From Bacillota bacterium (GTDB lineage Bacteria; Bacillota; Clostridia; Christensenellales; SZUA-584), in assembly GCA_023408075.1 (NCBI GenBank), contig JAEYKW010000050.1, positions 1 through 64,000 on the forward strand: a stretch of DNA of 64,000 bases. The letters are read 5' to 3'. The notes beneath the pieces were generated by a model that made no database searches, had not been told where the DNA came from, and was given only the letters and a program-made list of their open reading frames with translations. Position numbers and translations under genes: made by a program. Shown in pieces: positions 33,628 through 42,496 of the stretch (positions are counted from its first letter, which is position 1; every line of letters begins with the position of its first letter).

Positions 33628-34764
33628 ATGGATTTTGAAACGCTTTGCATCCATGGATGCGCAAAAAAATATGATGCTACGGGTGCGGTCAGCGTACCGA
33701 TATTTCAATCGGCAACATTTTCCCATCCTGGTATCGGCGAAAGCACAGGCTTTGATTATTCCCGCCTGCAAAACCCGACGCGTGAGCACCTTGAAATTAC
33801 AGTAGCAACGCTCGAAAACGGATTCGACGCCATGGCGTTTTCATCCGGCATGGCTGCCATCGCGGCGCTCATGGAGCTGTTTGCCCCCGGAGACCATATC
33901 ATCGCCTCGGACGATCTGTACGGTGGCTCTCACCGGTTGTTTCATCATATCTCGGTTAAGAACGGTCTTTCGTTCGACCTTGTCAATACCTCCGATATAT
34001 CATTAATCGAAGAAAAAATCACGGCGCATACCAAAGCGCTGTTTATTGAAACGCCGACCAACCCGATGATGCAGGTGACCGACATCGCGGCGGCGGCGGC
34101 GCTCGCCAAAAGCCACGGCCTGCTCGTGATCGTGGACAACACGTTTCTGACGCCGTATTACCTGCGCCCGCTCGAGCTTGGTGCGGACGTGGTGGTACAC
34201 AGCGGCACGAAATACCTCGGCGGCCACAACGACACGCTGGCCGGGTTCCTCGTTGTGAATGAGGCGGAACTGTCCGAAAAGCTCCGCTTCATTTACAAAA
34301 CGACCGGTGCATGCCTATCCCCGTTTGACAGCTGGCTGCTGACCCGCGGCCTCAAAACGCTGGCCGTACGCCTTGATAGGCAGCAAGAGAGCGCGATGAA
34401 AATCGCGCAGTTTTTAAGCGGACATGCCAAGGTCAAAGCCGTTCACTATGTCGGTCTGCCGTCCCATCCCGATTACGCGGTTTCAAAAAAACAAGCGTCG
34501 GGTTTTGGCGCGATGATCTCGTTCGAGGTGGAAAGCGCCGCTGTCGCGCAGCGCGTGCTTGGACGCGTCTCCGTCATTCAGTACGCGGAGAGCCTCGGCG
34601 GCGTGGAATCGCTGATCACTTACCCGATGCTGCAGACGCACGCCGACGTACCGGCAGATGTGCGCGAAGCCAAAGGAATCAATGAGCGCCTGCTGCGGCT
34701 CTCGGTCGGGCTCGAAAGCGCGGACGATTTGATTGTTGATTTACGGCAGGCTTTGGAGGGCTGA
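33628..34764 (+). CDS. Trans-sulfuration PLP enzyme (cystathionine gamma-synthase/lyase type)
   Basis: 378 residues, the length of MetB/MccB-type enzymes and about 50 shorter than the sulfhydrylase at 30.6 kb. FETLCIHGCAKKYDATGAVS at the start, YSRLQNPTREHLE, the PLP-lysine region VVVHSGTKYLGGHNDTLAG (Lys about 197), RLSVGLESADDLI at the end. Sequence alone does not separate cystathionine synthase, cystathionine lyase and homocysteine lyase. Cotranscribed with the CymR-like regulator and a C-S lyase, so either cysteine-methionine interconversion or cysteine breakdown is possible. Confidence 0.9.
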   Translation: MDFETLCIHGCAKKYDATGAVSVPIFQSATFSHPGIGESTGFDYSRLQNPTREHLEITVATLENGFDAMAFSSGMAAIAALMELFAPGDHIIASDDLYGGSHRLFHHISVKNGLSFDLVNTSDISLIEEKITAHTKALFIETPTNPMMQVTDIAAAAALAKSHGLLVIVDNTFLTPYYLRPLELGADVVVHSGTKYLGGHNDTLAGFLVVNEAELSEKLRFIYKTTGACLSPFDSWLLTRGLKTLAVRLDRQQESAMKIAQFLSGHAKVKAVHYVGLPSHPDYAVSKKQASGFGAMISFEVESAAVAQRVLGRVSVIQYAESLGGVESLITYPMLQTHADVPADVREAKGINERLLRLSVGLESADDLIVDLRQALEG

Positions 34765-34765
34765 C

Positions 34766-35938
34766 ATGGCATACAATTTCGATGAAATCATTGAGCGCAG
34801 AGACACCGATTCGCTCAAATACGACTTTGCGGCAAGGCGCGGCAAACCGGAGGGCCTGCTTCCGCTTTGGGTCGCCGATATGGATTTTCGCACGCCCCAA
34901 TGCGTCATTGACGCGTTGATTGAAAAAAGCGTCCACGGCATTTTCGGCTACAGCGAAAGCCGGGCCGACTATTTTGAGGTGCTGCAAGGCTGGTTCAGCC
35001 GCCGTTTTAACTGGCAGATACAGCCCGAGTGGCTCGTGAAAACACCCGGCGTGGTGTTCGCCATCTGCGCCGCGATGCACGCAGTCACGCAGCAGGGCGA
35101 CGCGGTGCTGATTCAGCAGCCCGTCTATTATCCGTTCACCGAATCGATTGAGGTCAACCGCCGCAAGCTCGTCGTCAGCGAGCTTGTTTATGACGGCAGC
35201 GGCTACACAATAGACTTTGAGGACTTCGAGCAGAAAATTAAAGAGAACAATGTGAAGCTGTTTATACTCTGCAACCCGCACAATCCCGTAGGGCGCGTCT
35301 GGACGCGCGATGAACTCATCCGTTTGGGCGACATCTGCGTCAATCACGGCGTCACCGTGGTCTCCGATGAGATTCACGCCGACTTTATTTATCCGGGCCA
35401 TACGCATACTGTCTTTGCAGATTTAAAGCCCGAGTTCGAGGCCATTGCGGTCACCTGCACCGCGCCCACCAAAACATTCAATCTGGCGGGGCTGCAGATA
35501 TCCAACGTATTCATCGCGAACAGGACGCTGCGCAACCGCGTCCGTCAGGAGATAAACCGCTGCGGCTACAGCCAGCTCAATGTGATGGGAATCGTGGCAT
35601 GCAAAGCCGCCTATCAGAAGGGAGACGATTGGCTGGAAGAGCTCAACGGCTATCTGGCTGAAAATCTTGATTTTCTGCGCACATTCCTTGCCGCGCACAT
35701 ACCGAAAATCAGGCTTGTGGAGCCGCAGGGCTCGTATCTCGTCTGGCTCGACTGCAAAGCGCTAAATTTAAGCGACAGGGAGCTTGATGACTTGATCGTC
35801 AGCCGCGCGAAGCTCTGGCTCGACGCGGGCACGATGTTCGGTCAGGGCGGCAGCGGCTTTCAGCGCATCAACATTGCGTGCCCGCGCACGCTGTTAAAGC
35901 AGGCACTCGAGCAACTCGATCGCGCGATTCATCAGTAA
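34766..35938 (+). CDS. PatB/MalY-type C-S lyase (aminotransferase class I fold)
   Basis: 390 residues. Motifs: LPLWVADMDFRTPQCVIDAL (about 37-56), GIFGYSES, ILCNPHNPVGRVWTRDEL, SDEIHADFIYPGHTH, and the PLP-lysine segment SPTK-like CTAPTKTFNLAGLQ. PatB/MalY proteins cleave cystathionine or cysteine to pyruvate, ammonia and a thiol. Starts at 34766 with GGAGGG five bases before; the frame upstream belongs to the preceding gene's region. Last gene of the cymR operon, followed by a good terminator. Confidence 0.92.
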   Translation: MAYNFDEIIERRDTDSLKYDFAARRGKPEGLLPLWVADMDFRTPQCVIDALIEKSVHGIFGYSESRADYFEVLQGWFSRRFNWQIQPEWLVKTPGVVFAICAAMHAVTQQGDAVLIQQPVYYPFTESIEVNRRKLVVSELVYDGSGYTIDFEDFEQKIKENNVKLFILCNPHNPVGRVWTRDELIRLGDICVNHGVTVVSDEIHADFIYPGHTHTVFADLKPEFEAIAVTCTAPTKTFNLAGLQISNVFIANRTLRNRVRQEINRCGYSQLNVMGIVACKAAYQKGDDWLEELNGYLAENLDFLRTFLAAHIPKIRLVEPQGSYLVWLDCKALNLSDRELDDLIVSRAKLWLDAGTMFGQGGSGFQRINIACPRTLLKQALEQLDRAIHQ

Positions 35939-35945
35939 TACCTTC

Positions 35946-35975
35946 GGCCATCTGCGAAAGCAGCTGGCCTTTTTC
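35946..35975 (+). terminator. Rho-independent terminator of the cymR-like operon
   Basis: GGCCATCTGCGAAAGCAGCTGGCC hairpin parts (stem with one mismatch, GAAA loop) are followed by TTTTTC, 8 bp after the stop. Confidence 0.88.
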
Positions 35976-36174
35976 AAGTCAGATAATATGAAACAGCAGC
36001 TGTGTTTTTTAGGCCTCATCGTGAACATAAGCTGCCACAGACAGGCGAGCGATGAGGCATTTCAGCAATGACGGATTGCCGCGCGCGTGTTCTGCAAGTC
36101 CACGCTCCCCAAAAGTTTTTTGAGGATATCGGCGATATTGGAGCTGTTTTGTAGTCCAAAGCCACAGCTTTGTT

Positions 36175-37062
36175 TCAGCTGCATAACTGCTTAAGCAAAG
36201 TTATGTCAAGATCGGAACCGATAAAGGTCATCCGGTTTTCACCGCTTTGCGGTGCCGCTTCTGTCACAACATCCCGCATGGCAATGTGGAGCAGATAGCG
36301 AATGCCTTCAATCCGCAGATACCCCTTGACGCGGTAAACGCGACCGCACTCTCCCGCAACGATGCGCCGGATAAAGCCGTCGAATGCCTGTCGGCTCAAA
36401 TCTTTTTCCATCGGCAGTGTCACCGTATCCATAGGAGCATGGCTGTGCCCGAAGGCATGCTCCTTCCGGCGTCCGCCGACGGCGAGGACATCGTCCAAAA
36501 AGCCGCTCTCATGCCATAGCCGCGCAATCACCGCCGCATCCGGATTCACATTCTTCAAATCGCAGACAATTTCGGCCGTATCGCCCTCAAAACGCTCAAG
36601 CTTGCTGACGACGATCACCGACGCATTTTTGATTTGATTTTCCACGAAGCTGCCTGCAACCATACCGGCGGATCTGCCGCTCAGGCTGTCGTAAACCACG
36701 ACGGCGCGCCTGATGATGCAGCGCGTCCATAAAAACTCATCCTTGAGTACGTCTTCAAATTGGTTGAACACGAATATGCCCGATGTTTCGAATACGATGC
36801 GGGCCGGTGCAAACGTCTCTATGATCTGCTTTAATGCCAGCGTCAGCTCGCTCCTGAGCGTGCAGCAGATGCAGCCGCCCGACAAAGCGATTGCCTGAAA
36901 ACCGGCACCGCGAATCAGTTCGGCATCCATGCCGGTCTGCCCGAATTCGTTGACGATATAAACGGCGCGTTCTTGCACGGCTGCATAATGGCTGAGCAGC
37001 CTGTTGGCAAGCGTTGTTTTTCCCGCGCCGAGAAAACCCGATATCACATCAATTTCAATCAT
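36175..37062 (-). CDS. G3E-family GTPase (CobW/YjiA type)
   Basis: 295 residues. Walker A GFLGAGKTT (9-17), the family metal-binding CxCC motif GGCICC (Cys 64, 66, 67), SKLERFE in the place of the base-specific NKxD, and the histidine-bearing HAFGHSHAP linker before a C-terminal CobW_C domain. Such proteins load zinc, cobalt or nickel into enzymes or help cobalamin synthesis. It lies downstream of the zinc- and cobalamin-dependent mtaB/mtaC genes on the same strand, separated by a repeat element. The ATG at 37062 is preferred to an upstream TTG. Confidence 0.88.
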   Translation of the reverse strand: MIEIDVISGFLGAGKTTLANRLLSHYAAVQERAVYIVNEFGQTGMDAELIRGAGFQAIALSGGCICCTLRSELTLALKQIIETFAPARIVFETSGIFVFNQFEDVLKDEFLWTRCIIRRAVVVYDSLSGRSAGMVAGSFVENQIKNASVIVVSKLERFEGDTAEIVCDLKNVNPDAAVIARLWHESGFLDDVLAVGGRRKEHAFGHSHAPMDTVTLPMEKDLSRQAFDGFIRRIVAGECGRVYRVKGYLRIEGIRYLLHIAMRDVVTEAAPQSGENRMTFIGSDLDITLLKQLCS

Positions 37063-37104
37063 GAATATACCGTCCCGATGCAAAGAGCCTGCAATGCACA
37101 GGCT

Positions 37105-37342
37105 CAGCTTGATGAAACCCCACTTGTCATGCAGTCCACTTCGTAATCACGTCGCTTCGCTCACTCAAAATCATCATGCACTATAGCACCACAATAAACG
37201 AAAAGACAGGTTAGCGGTCATTCTGAACGAGTGTAGCGAAGTGAAGAATCTGTCTCAACAGATCCTTCGTTGCTTCGCTCCTCAGGATGACCGTATGAGT
37301 TACTTTCCATAGCAATGACACCAATCACTTTGTCAGCAGTCT
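37105..37342. repeat. Dispersed palindromic element, copy 3 (composite)
   Basis: Begins CAGCTTGATGAAACCCC and ends CACTTTGTCAGCAGTCT, the same ends as the copy at 52308-52472, but the interior differs and holds a second palindromic unit (37216-37292). It lies between mtaC and the GTPase gene. No open frame. Confidence 0.75.
37216..37292. repeat. Nested palindrome with GGTCATNCTGA ends
   Basis: GGTCATTCTGA and TCAGGATGACC are inverted ends (10 of 11 matching). Inside, AAGAATCTGT and ACAGATCCTT pair near the centre. A widespread style of short palindromic repeat in Firmicutes; here inserted in the larger element. Confidence 0.75.
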
Positions 37343-37356
37343 GTGTAATCCGCAGA

Positions 37357-37986
37357 TTAGACAAACGATCTCGCGACCTCCGCACAGCTCGCCGCGTCGG
37401 ATGTGTACGCATCCGCGCCGATACTGTCGCAGAACGCCTGCGTGACCGGCGCGCCGCCCACCATCACCTTGACGGACTCGCGCAGCCCGGAATCCCTCAG
37501 CGCTTTGAGCACATCGCCCTGAGCGCCCATCGTGGTGGTCAGCAGCGCGGAAAGCGCCACAATATTGGGCTTGTGTTCCCGAACGGCCTCCACGATTTTT
37601 GCTTCCGGCACATCCGTCCCGAGATCGATCACCTCAAAGCCCGCGCCCACCAGCATCATCTTCACAAGATTCTTGCCGATGTCGTGCAAATCGCCCTTTA
37701 TCGTCGCGAGCACCACCCTGCCGATCGGCTTCACGCCCGCGTCAATCAGATGCGGCTTCAATATCTCAATGCCCTTGTTAAGCGCACGCGCGGCAATCAG
37801 CACCTCCGGCACATACACTTCGTTTTTCTTAAACCTGACGCCGAGCTTGCCCATGCCATTCAGCAGCCCGTCGTTTAATATTTCTTCCGGGCCGATTCCT
37901 TCCGAGAGCGCCTCGCCGATTTCTTTGACCACCAAATTCGCGTTGCCCATCTGTAGATAGTCGGAAATGTTTTTTACATGTGACAT
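37357..37986 (-). CDS. mtaC: Methyltransferase cobalamin-binding (corrinoid) protein, MtaC-like
   Basis: 209 residues. N-terminal four-helix cap domain (to about 85), then a Rossmann-like B12 domain with the cobalt-binding motif GDLHDIGKNLV (D-x-H-x-x-G, His about 104), the SALLTT stretch and GGAPVTQAFCDSIGAD. Carries the methyl group from methanol (if MtaB is correctly called) to a second methyltransferase. Lies 22 bp after mtaB. No MtaA or reactivating ATPase lies in the window. Confidence 0.9.
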   Translation of the reverse strand: MSHVKNISDYLQMGNANLVVKEIGEALSEGIGPEEILNDGLLNGMGKLGVRFKKNEVYVPEVLIAARALNKGIEILKPHLIDAGVKPIGRVVLATIKGDLHDIGKNLVKMMLVGAGFEVIDLGTDVPEAKIVEAVREHKPNIVALSALLTTTMGAQGDVLKALRDSGLRESVKVMVGGAPVTQAFCDSIGADAYTSDAASCAEVARSFV

Positions 37987-38008
37987 ATTCTTTTGCGCCT
38001 TTCACTTA

Positions 38009-39385
38009 TCATTCCATGTCGTATTTCGCGGGATTGAGCTTTTCGCACTGCGGCAGCATCTGCTCCGTCAGTGTCTGCACATCGGCCGGCAGCGCGTCCA
38101 CATCATCCGACAACCGACTAAGCCACATCAGTTCCTTGCCGTCCAGCGTGAGCTCGCCGCTGTCGTGCGCCGCCTTGATTTTGCCAAGCACAAGCGCCGC
38201 CGCTTTCTTGACGCGGTGGTAATAGCCGTCTTCCTTGACGATCTCCTTCGATATCTCGAGAACAATGTCCGGACGAAGCACATAGGCCTGAGGGTCAAGA
38301 GCGCTGTCGGAATCCGCGTGCAGGTCGCGCAGCAGCAGCGCCGCTTCTTTCCCCCGCTTTGTTGCCGCGTTCATCAAGCGGCAATCGTATTCGAGCTGTT
38401 CAAACGAAACGGTCGGCGCCATGCCGCCCAGCAGCTTGATATTCTGTATCGATTCGTTGCTCCAAAGGTCCGCCACGCACATCGCCACATTGCCCACGGG
38501 GCTTAAATGCGCACAGGCGCTGGTGCGGCCTTCCATCGCAATCGGCATACCCGCAATCGCCTTGACATAAACACCTTCGTATCCGCAATCCTTATGCGGC
38601 CCTTTTGCACCGCACTCAAAAGCGACGAGGCTGCGCACCGCCGCCATCACGCGCACGGCTGCCGAGAAAACCTTGGGCACATAGTTGCGGTCGGCCAGCA
38701 CCATCGCGGTATTCGCAAAGCCGCAAGCGGTGTCTCCGGCAGGCACAGTGCCCGTTTTATCCGCAATCGCGGCGATTTCGGTCCAGAGCTTTTTCATATC
38801 CGTGCAGCCCAGCACTGACAGCGCAAAAACGGATTTTGCGATATCGCAATACATGATCGCTTCGTCGTGCACTTCCTTGCCGCCGACCGATTCGACCGAG
38901 AGGAACTCGGCACCGGCTCCGGCACAGCCCTCAAACGTCTCCATCATGCTGTCCCAATGCATGCCGCGCCACATGTGCTGCAAATTATTGCCCTCGCGGA
39001 TATCGTTCGGCGTGATGCGCACCGCGCTCCTCACCCCGTGCTTATCCGCGTATTCCTTGGCAATTTCCACCACCGTCCGGCACACCTCGATCCCCCATTT
39101 GGGCTCAAACGTCATGGGCGGCAGCGTTTCGATCTCCGCCACGAAGCCGGGGCTATAAAGGTCTTTCGCGCGTTCGCAAATACCCGTAATGATTTCCTTG
39201 TAGTTACGGATGACCTCCGGCATGGTGCCGGATTCAATGGTCATTGTCGGCAGCGTAAAATTGACCTCCGGGTACAGCATACCCCCGCCAATCACCATAC
39301 CGTTTTTAAGTGCAACAGGGAATTTGGCATGCGCGTATACAAAATCACTGAGATCCTGATACGCCGTTGTTTTAAACTCTGGCAT
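38009..39385 (-). CDS. mtaB: Methanol:corrinoid methyltransferase, MtaB-like
   Basis: 458 residues, matching archaeal and acetogen MtaB. Recognisable: LYPEVNFTLPTMTIES, PPMTFEPKWG, LSVESVGGKEVHDEA, VLGCTDMKKLW and FECGAKGPHKDCGYEG. The last three carry the Glu and two Cys that bind the catalytic zinc in MtaB proteins. Breaks the C-O bond of methanol and methylates the cobalamin of MtaC. GGGAGGAAAGC precedes the ATG. Two palindromes lie 75-125 bp upstream. It gives the organism a methanol-using (methylotrophic acetogen-like) capability, if MtaA and the rest exist elsewhere. Confidence 0.93.
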   Translation of the reverse strand: MPEFKTTAYQDLSDFVYAHAKFPVALKNGMVIGGGMLYPEVNFTLPTMTIESGTMPEVIRNYKEIITGICERAKDLYSPGFVAEIETLPPMTFEPKWGIEVCRTVVEIAKEYADKHGVRSAVRITPNDIREGNNLQHMWRGMHWDSMMETFEGCAGAGAEFLSVESVGGKEVHDEAIMYCDIAKSVFALSVLGCTDMKKLWTEIAAIADKTGTVPAGDTACGFANTAMVLADRNYVPKVFSAAVRVMAAVRSLVAFECGAKGPHKDCGYEGVYVKAIAGMPIAMEGRTSACAHLSPVGNVAMCVADLWSNESIQNIKLLGGMAPTVSFEQLEYDCRLMNAATKRGKEAALLLRDLHADSDSALDPQAYVLRPDIVLEISKEIVKEDGYYHRVKKAAALVLGKIKAAHDSGELTLDGKELMWLSRLSDDVDALPADVQTLTEQMLPQCEKLNPAKYDME

Positions 39386-39459
39386 TTATGCTTTCCTCCC
39401 AATACTGTATTTTAAGTTCAGTATAGGGCAGCCATATGCCATGTTTCTTGAACGATTTT

Positions 39460-39509
39460 TTGATTTATATAATAAATCAACTTTTCCTATAGTTTTGATA
39501 TAATATCAA
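39460..39509. promoter_or_regulatory. Two adjacent palindromes upstream of mtaB
   Basis: TTGATTTAT-ATA-ATAAATCAA (39460-39480) and TTGATATAATATCAA (39495-39509). Both are perfect and share the ends TTGAT...ATCAA, so they look like two sites of one dimeric regulator. The octamer ATAGGGCA also occurs three times around them (about 39424, 39513 and 39532). No regulator gene lies next to mtaB. Confidence 0.55.
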
Positions 39510-39558
39510 GCAGATAGGGCAAAGCCTTATAGGGCAAGCCCCATCGCCCGATACAGTT

Positions 39559-40179
39559 TTAAATAAAATACTCGATCGTGCGGTTGGGGGTTCTTCTGGT
39601 GGATTCATTGAATAAAATCACCGCTTCGCGTGACTCTTTTGGCCCGAGCGTATAGACGCCTTTTGTTTCACTGTTGAGTATGCCGTAAGCCACCTTGCGG
39701 TTCATCCTTGTCGGCGCATCCGCAACCATCTCAATGCCCGGTATCTGAAATGGCTTTTTCCGGTAATACGGGTCAAAAAGAAAAATATTTTCGTCGTCGG
39801 CAGCGGTGAACAGCACATAATGCCAGCAGCCGTAGTACAGGCGCACCACTGCTGCGCCTCCCTGCTGCAGCCCTGTCACAATCTTGCTGTTCTGGCCGAT
39901 AAAGACCTCGCTTCCGGTCAGATACTCACCGTTTATCGGAAAACGCTTCACTTTGCCGAACTGATTCAGCCAGTTGCAAAGAAACATCATGGCCATGCCC
40001 GATGTGCCGTTTTTGCCGAACTCGCCCTTGCTGTTGTAAGCATCCAGACTGTACAGCACGATGTGCTTTATCACATCCGGCGGTATCTCCTCGCGCTTAA
40101 ACAGATAGCTGATGGCGTTGGTCATCGTGGTCGGACCGCAGTCGAATTCGGTTGACTGATAGCTGAGCGGGTTTTTCAA
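39559..40179 (-). CDS. C39-like papain-fold protein
   Basis: 206 residues without signal peptide or membrane helix. The start SYQSTEFDCGPTTMTNAISY has the Gln/Cys arrangement of C39 peptidases (Cys14), followed by the histidine in YYGCWHYVLF (His120) and Asp in FLFDPYY (Asp136), a complete Cys-His-Asp triad. C39 domains usually cut Gly-Gly leaders but are normally fused to ABC exporters; a free one may be a peptidase, amidase or toxin-like enzyme. It overlaps the M20 peptidase gene by 4 bp, so the two are coexpressed. Substrate unknown. Confidence 0.75.
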   Translation of the reverse strand: MKNPLSYQSTEFDCGPTTMTNAISYLFKREEIPPDVIKHIVLYSLDAYNSKGEFGKNGTSGMAMMFLCNWLNQFGKVKRFPINGEYLTGSEVFIGQNSKIVTGLQQGGAAVVRLYYGCWHYVLFTAADDENIFLFDPYYRKKPFQIPGIEMVADAPTRMNRKVAYGILNSETKGVYTLGPKESREAVILFNESTRRTPNRTIEYFI

Positions 40180-41309
40180 GCGTTACCTCCGTCGTCCGAT
40201 ACGATGAGCGATGCGGTCAGCCGTGCGCTTTGCGCCAGCTCGTTCACCGTGGTATATTCTCCGCAAGTGTGGCAATCGTGCATCCCCGATGCGATGACAA
40301 GCCCCGTGATGCCGCGCGCCGCGAGATAGTTGTTGTCGCTGCCGCCGAACGTTTTCACCATCTGCGTATCAATTTTCATGGCTTTGCACGCCTCTTCGAA
40401 ACGCTTGGCCACAACATGGTCAAGCGGCGTTTCGTAGGCCCTGCAGCCCTCTGTGACGTCAAAAGCAACGGATGCGCCGAACGACTGCACGCTGGCGGCA
40501 AATTGCCGCTGCACAGCCTCCGCGAGATCGACCGCCGTTTGATGGGAGAAGCTGCGCACCTCCCCGCAGACAACGCATTCATTGGGGATGATATTCGTCG
40601 CGATGCCGCCCCGGATGATGCCGATATTGAGCGTGGCATCGTCGCCGACATGCCCGAGCTTGAGCTTGCTGACCGCATCCGCCGCCGCTGCGATGGCATG
40701 AACACCCTTCTCGGGTTCAAAGCCCGCATGGGCGCACTTGCCCGTGACCGTCGCGGTAAAAAACAGTATACTCGGCGCGCTGAACGCCGCCGTCCCGATG
40801 GCCCCCGATAAATCCAGCACATAGGCCTGCTTTGATTGAATCTGCGCAAAATCGAACTGGGCTGCGCCGCCGCAATAAACTTCCTCCGCAACGGTGAACA
40901 GCACTTCGATGGGCCGGTGACGTACGCCGTTCTCGTCGATCACGCGCAGCGCTTCGAGTATCGCGGCAATGCCCGATATATCGTCTGCACCGAGTACCGT
41001 GTCTCCGCCGCTCGTGATGCGGCCATTCCCCGAGATCACCGCCCGCTTTCCGCCTGAAGGCTCCACCGTATCCATATGAGCACAGAGCAGCAAGGGGGCT
41101 CCCAGCTCCTCTTCGCCTTTGAGATAACCGTAGAGATTGCCGCAGCCGTTTTCATGCCCCGCCCCGGCCTGATCTTCCGCGATGCTGAAACCGAGCTCAG
41201 TCAGCTGCCGCTTTATGTATTCACAGACCCGTTTCTCGCCGAATGCCGGGCTGTCCATTGCCACAATTGCAGAAAATTCATTGATAAGCCGATCGGTGTT
41301 GATATCCAT
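40176..41309 (-). CDS. M20-family metallopeptidase (PepT-like)
   Basis: 377 residues. Zinc-site motifs: LLLCAHMDTVEPSGG, GADDISGIAAIL and FTVAEEVYCGGA, with a lid domain in the middle (TGKCAHAGFEPEKGVHAIAAA) and a late histidine in ASGMHDCHTCGEY. Removes N-terminal residues from short peptides (tripeptidase-like) in the cytoplasm. ATG at 41309 has GGGAG six bases before. Upstream of and overlapping the C39-like gene. Confidence 0.88.
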   Translation of the reverse strand: MDINTDRLINEFSAIVAMDSPAFGEKRVCEYIKRQLTELGFSIAEDQAGAGHENGCGNLYGYLKGEEELGAPLLLCAHMDTVEPSGGKRAVISGNGRITSGGDTVLGADDISGIAAILEALRVIDENGVRHRPIEVLFTVAEEVYCGGAAQFDFAQIQSKQAYVLDLSGAIGTAAFSAPSILFFTATVTGKCAHAGFEPEKGVHAIAAAADAVSKLKLGHVGDDATLNIGIIRGGIATNIIPNECVVCGEVRSFSHQTAVDLAEAVQRQFAASVQSFGASVAFDVTEGCRAYETPLDHVVAKRFEEACKAMKIDTQMVKTFGGSDNNYLAARGITGLVIASGMHDCHTCGEYTTVNELAQSARLTASLIVSDDGGNA

Positions 41310-41563
41310 GCAGTCTCCCATACAAGCTTTGATATTTCATAGTTTACATGTATGATACATATGATTGTATTGTGCGGCAACGCTGCCGTTTTGTCAATCC
41401 GAAATTCTGCCGCAGAAAACTCTATTATTTCATTACCACTGATTATACTGATTTTTCAGACAAAATACCATCACCGCGCATAACGATGTGCTTCGGAATC
41501 AACGCGGAATGGCCTTCGGAAGATATAAGATGCCCTCTGCGTCTTATCGCAGCAAGCACCGGA

Positions 41564-42457
41564 TTATAACGAATCTGCTTCATTCAATATCTCAATCGCC
41601 CACTTATTCTCGTAAATCTGGCCCGCGGGCAAACGGATCAGATTTTTCTGCTGCGATAAATCCTCGATGATTCCCTGTCGGGACGGCAGCGATGTCCACG
41701 GCTCTATGCAGATATACGGTGCGTCTGTTAGCGGCATGTGCCAGAGACCGAGGTAGTGCATATCGGGGTATTCCACGCGCAACGCATTTTCGCCGCAAAT
41801 CCTCCTCAGCGTCACGCTGTTGGCCATGCCTGCCAGCACAATCGCATCGTTGTCGAACAGATCATGCGAGAGCGGCAGCCTGAGGCCGTCCTGCAGAAAA
41901 AACGGCTCGTCAGCACCCGAGCAAAAGCCCGCTGGGCTGATGCCGATGCGAACCGGCGCGGCGGCTTCACCGAATTCGAGCATATAATCCTCAAACTTGA
42001 GCCCGCTTTCGAGCGGCACCCGAAAGCCCGGATGCCCGCCGAGACCGAAATACATCATTTCCGAGCCTTTGTTCTCAACGGTGAAGGTGATGCCGAGCCG
42101 CTTTCCCGACAGCCGGTAACAGACGCGCAGCGCAAACCGAAACGGATACATCGCCTGTGTGGCGGCATCGTCTTCAAGCGCAAATGTCGCCGCATTATCC
42201 TCATTTTCTGCAACGGCAAATTCCTTATGCGCCGCAAAACCGTGTATGCCCATTGTGTAGCTTTTCTCTTTGAGTCGGTACGTTTTGTTGGTCAGCCGCC
42301 CGACATAGGGAAAAAGGTTGGGGGCCCGCCCTGTCCAATAAGCCATGTCGCCATTCCACAGGTATTCCGTTCCGCCGGTATCCCGGACGGACTGCATTTC
42401 CGCGCCAAGCGTGCTGACCACCACTGTCAGCGCCTCGTTTTTGATTGTGATATCCAT
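41564..42457 (-). CDS. Aldose 1-epimerase family protein (LacX-like)
   Basis: 297 residues. Beta-rich galactose-mutarotase fold: LGAEMQSVRDTGGTEYLWNG, PFVGR-like NLFPYVGRLTNKTY, the catalytic histidines in MGIHGFAAHKEF and FGLGGHPGFRVP, and the Glu near IRL. The LacX-like branch acts on aldoses or sugar phosphates. TAGGAG precedes the ATG. Last gene on the minus strand after the sugar-uptake cluster, separated by a repeat-filled gap. Confidence 0.87.
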   Translation of the reverse strand: MDITIKNEALTVVVSTLGAEMQSVRDTGGTEYLWNGDMAYWTGRAPNLFPYVGRLTNKTYRLKEKSYTMGIHGFAAHKEFAVAENEDNAATFALEDDAATQAMYPFRFALRVCYRLSGKRLGITFTVENKGSEMMYFGLGGHPGFRVPLESGLKFEDYMLEFGEAAAPVRIGISPAGFCSGADEPFFLQDGLRLPLSHDLFDNDAIVLAGMANSVTLRRICGENALRVEYPDMHYLGLWHMPLTDAPYICIEPWTSLPSRQGIIEDLSQQKNLIRLPAGQIYENKWAIEILNEADSL

Positions 42458-42496
42458 TGTGTCTCCTAAGCTATTAAAATGGGCTTACCCCAATAA

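Noticed and set aside
36013..36058. GCCTCATCG / CGATGAGGC inverted repeat as terminator of the G3E GTPase gene
   Set aside because: On the minus strand the stem is followed by A residues, not T; the loop is about 28 bases. Not a convincing terminator.
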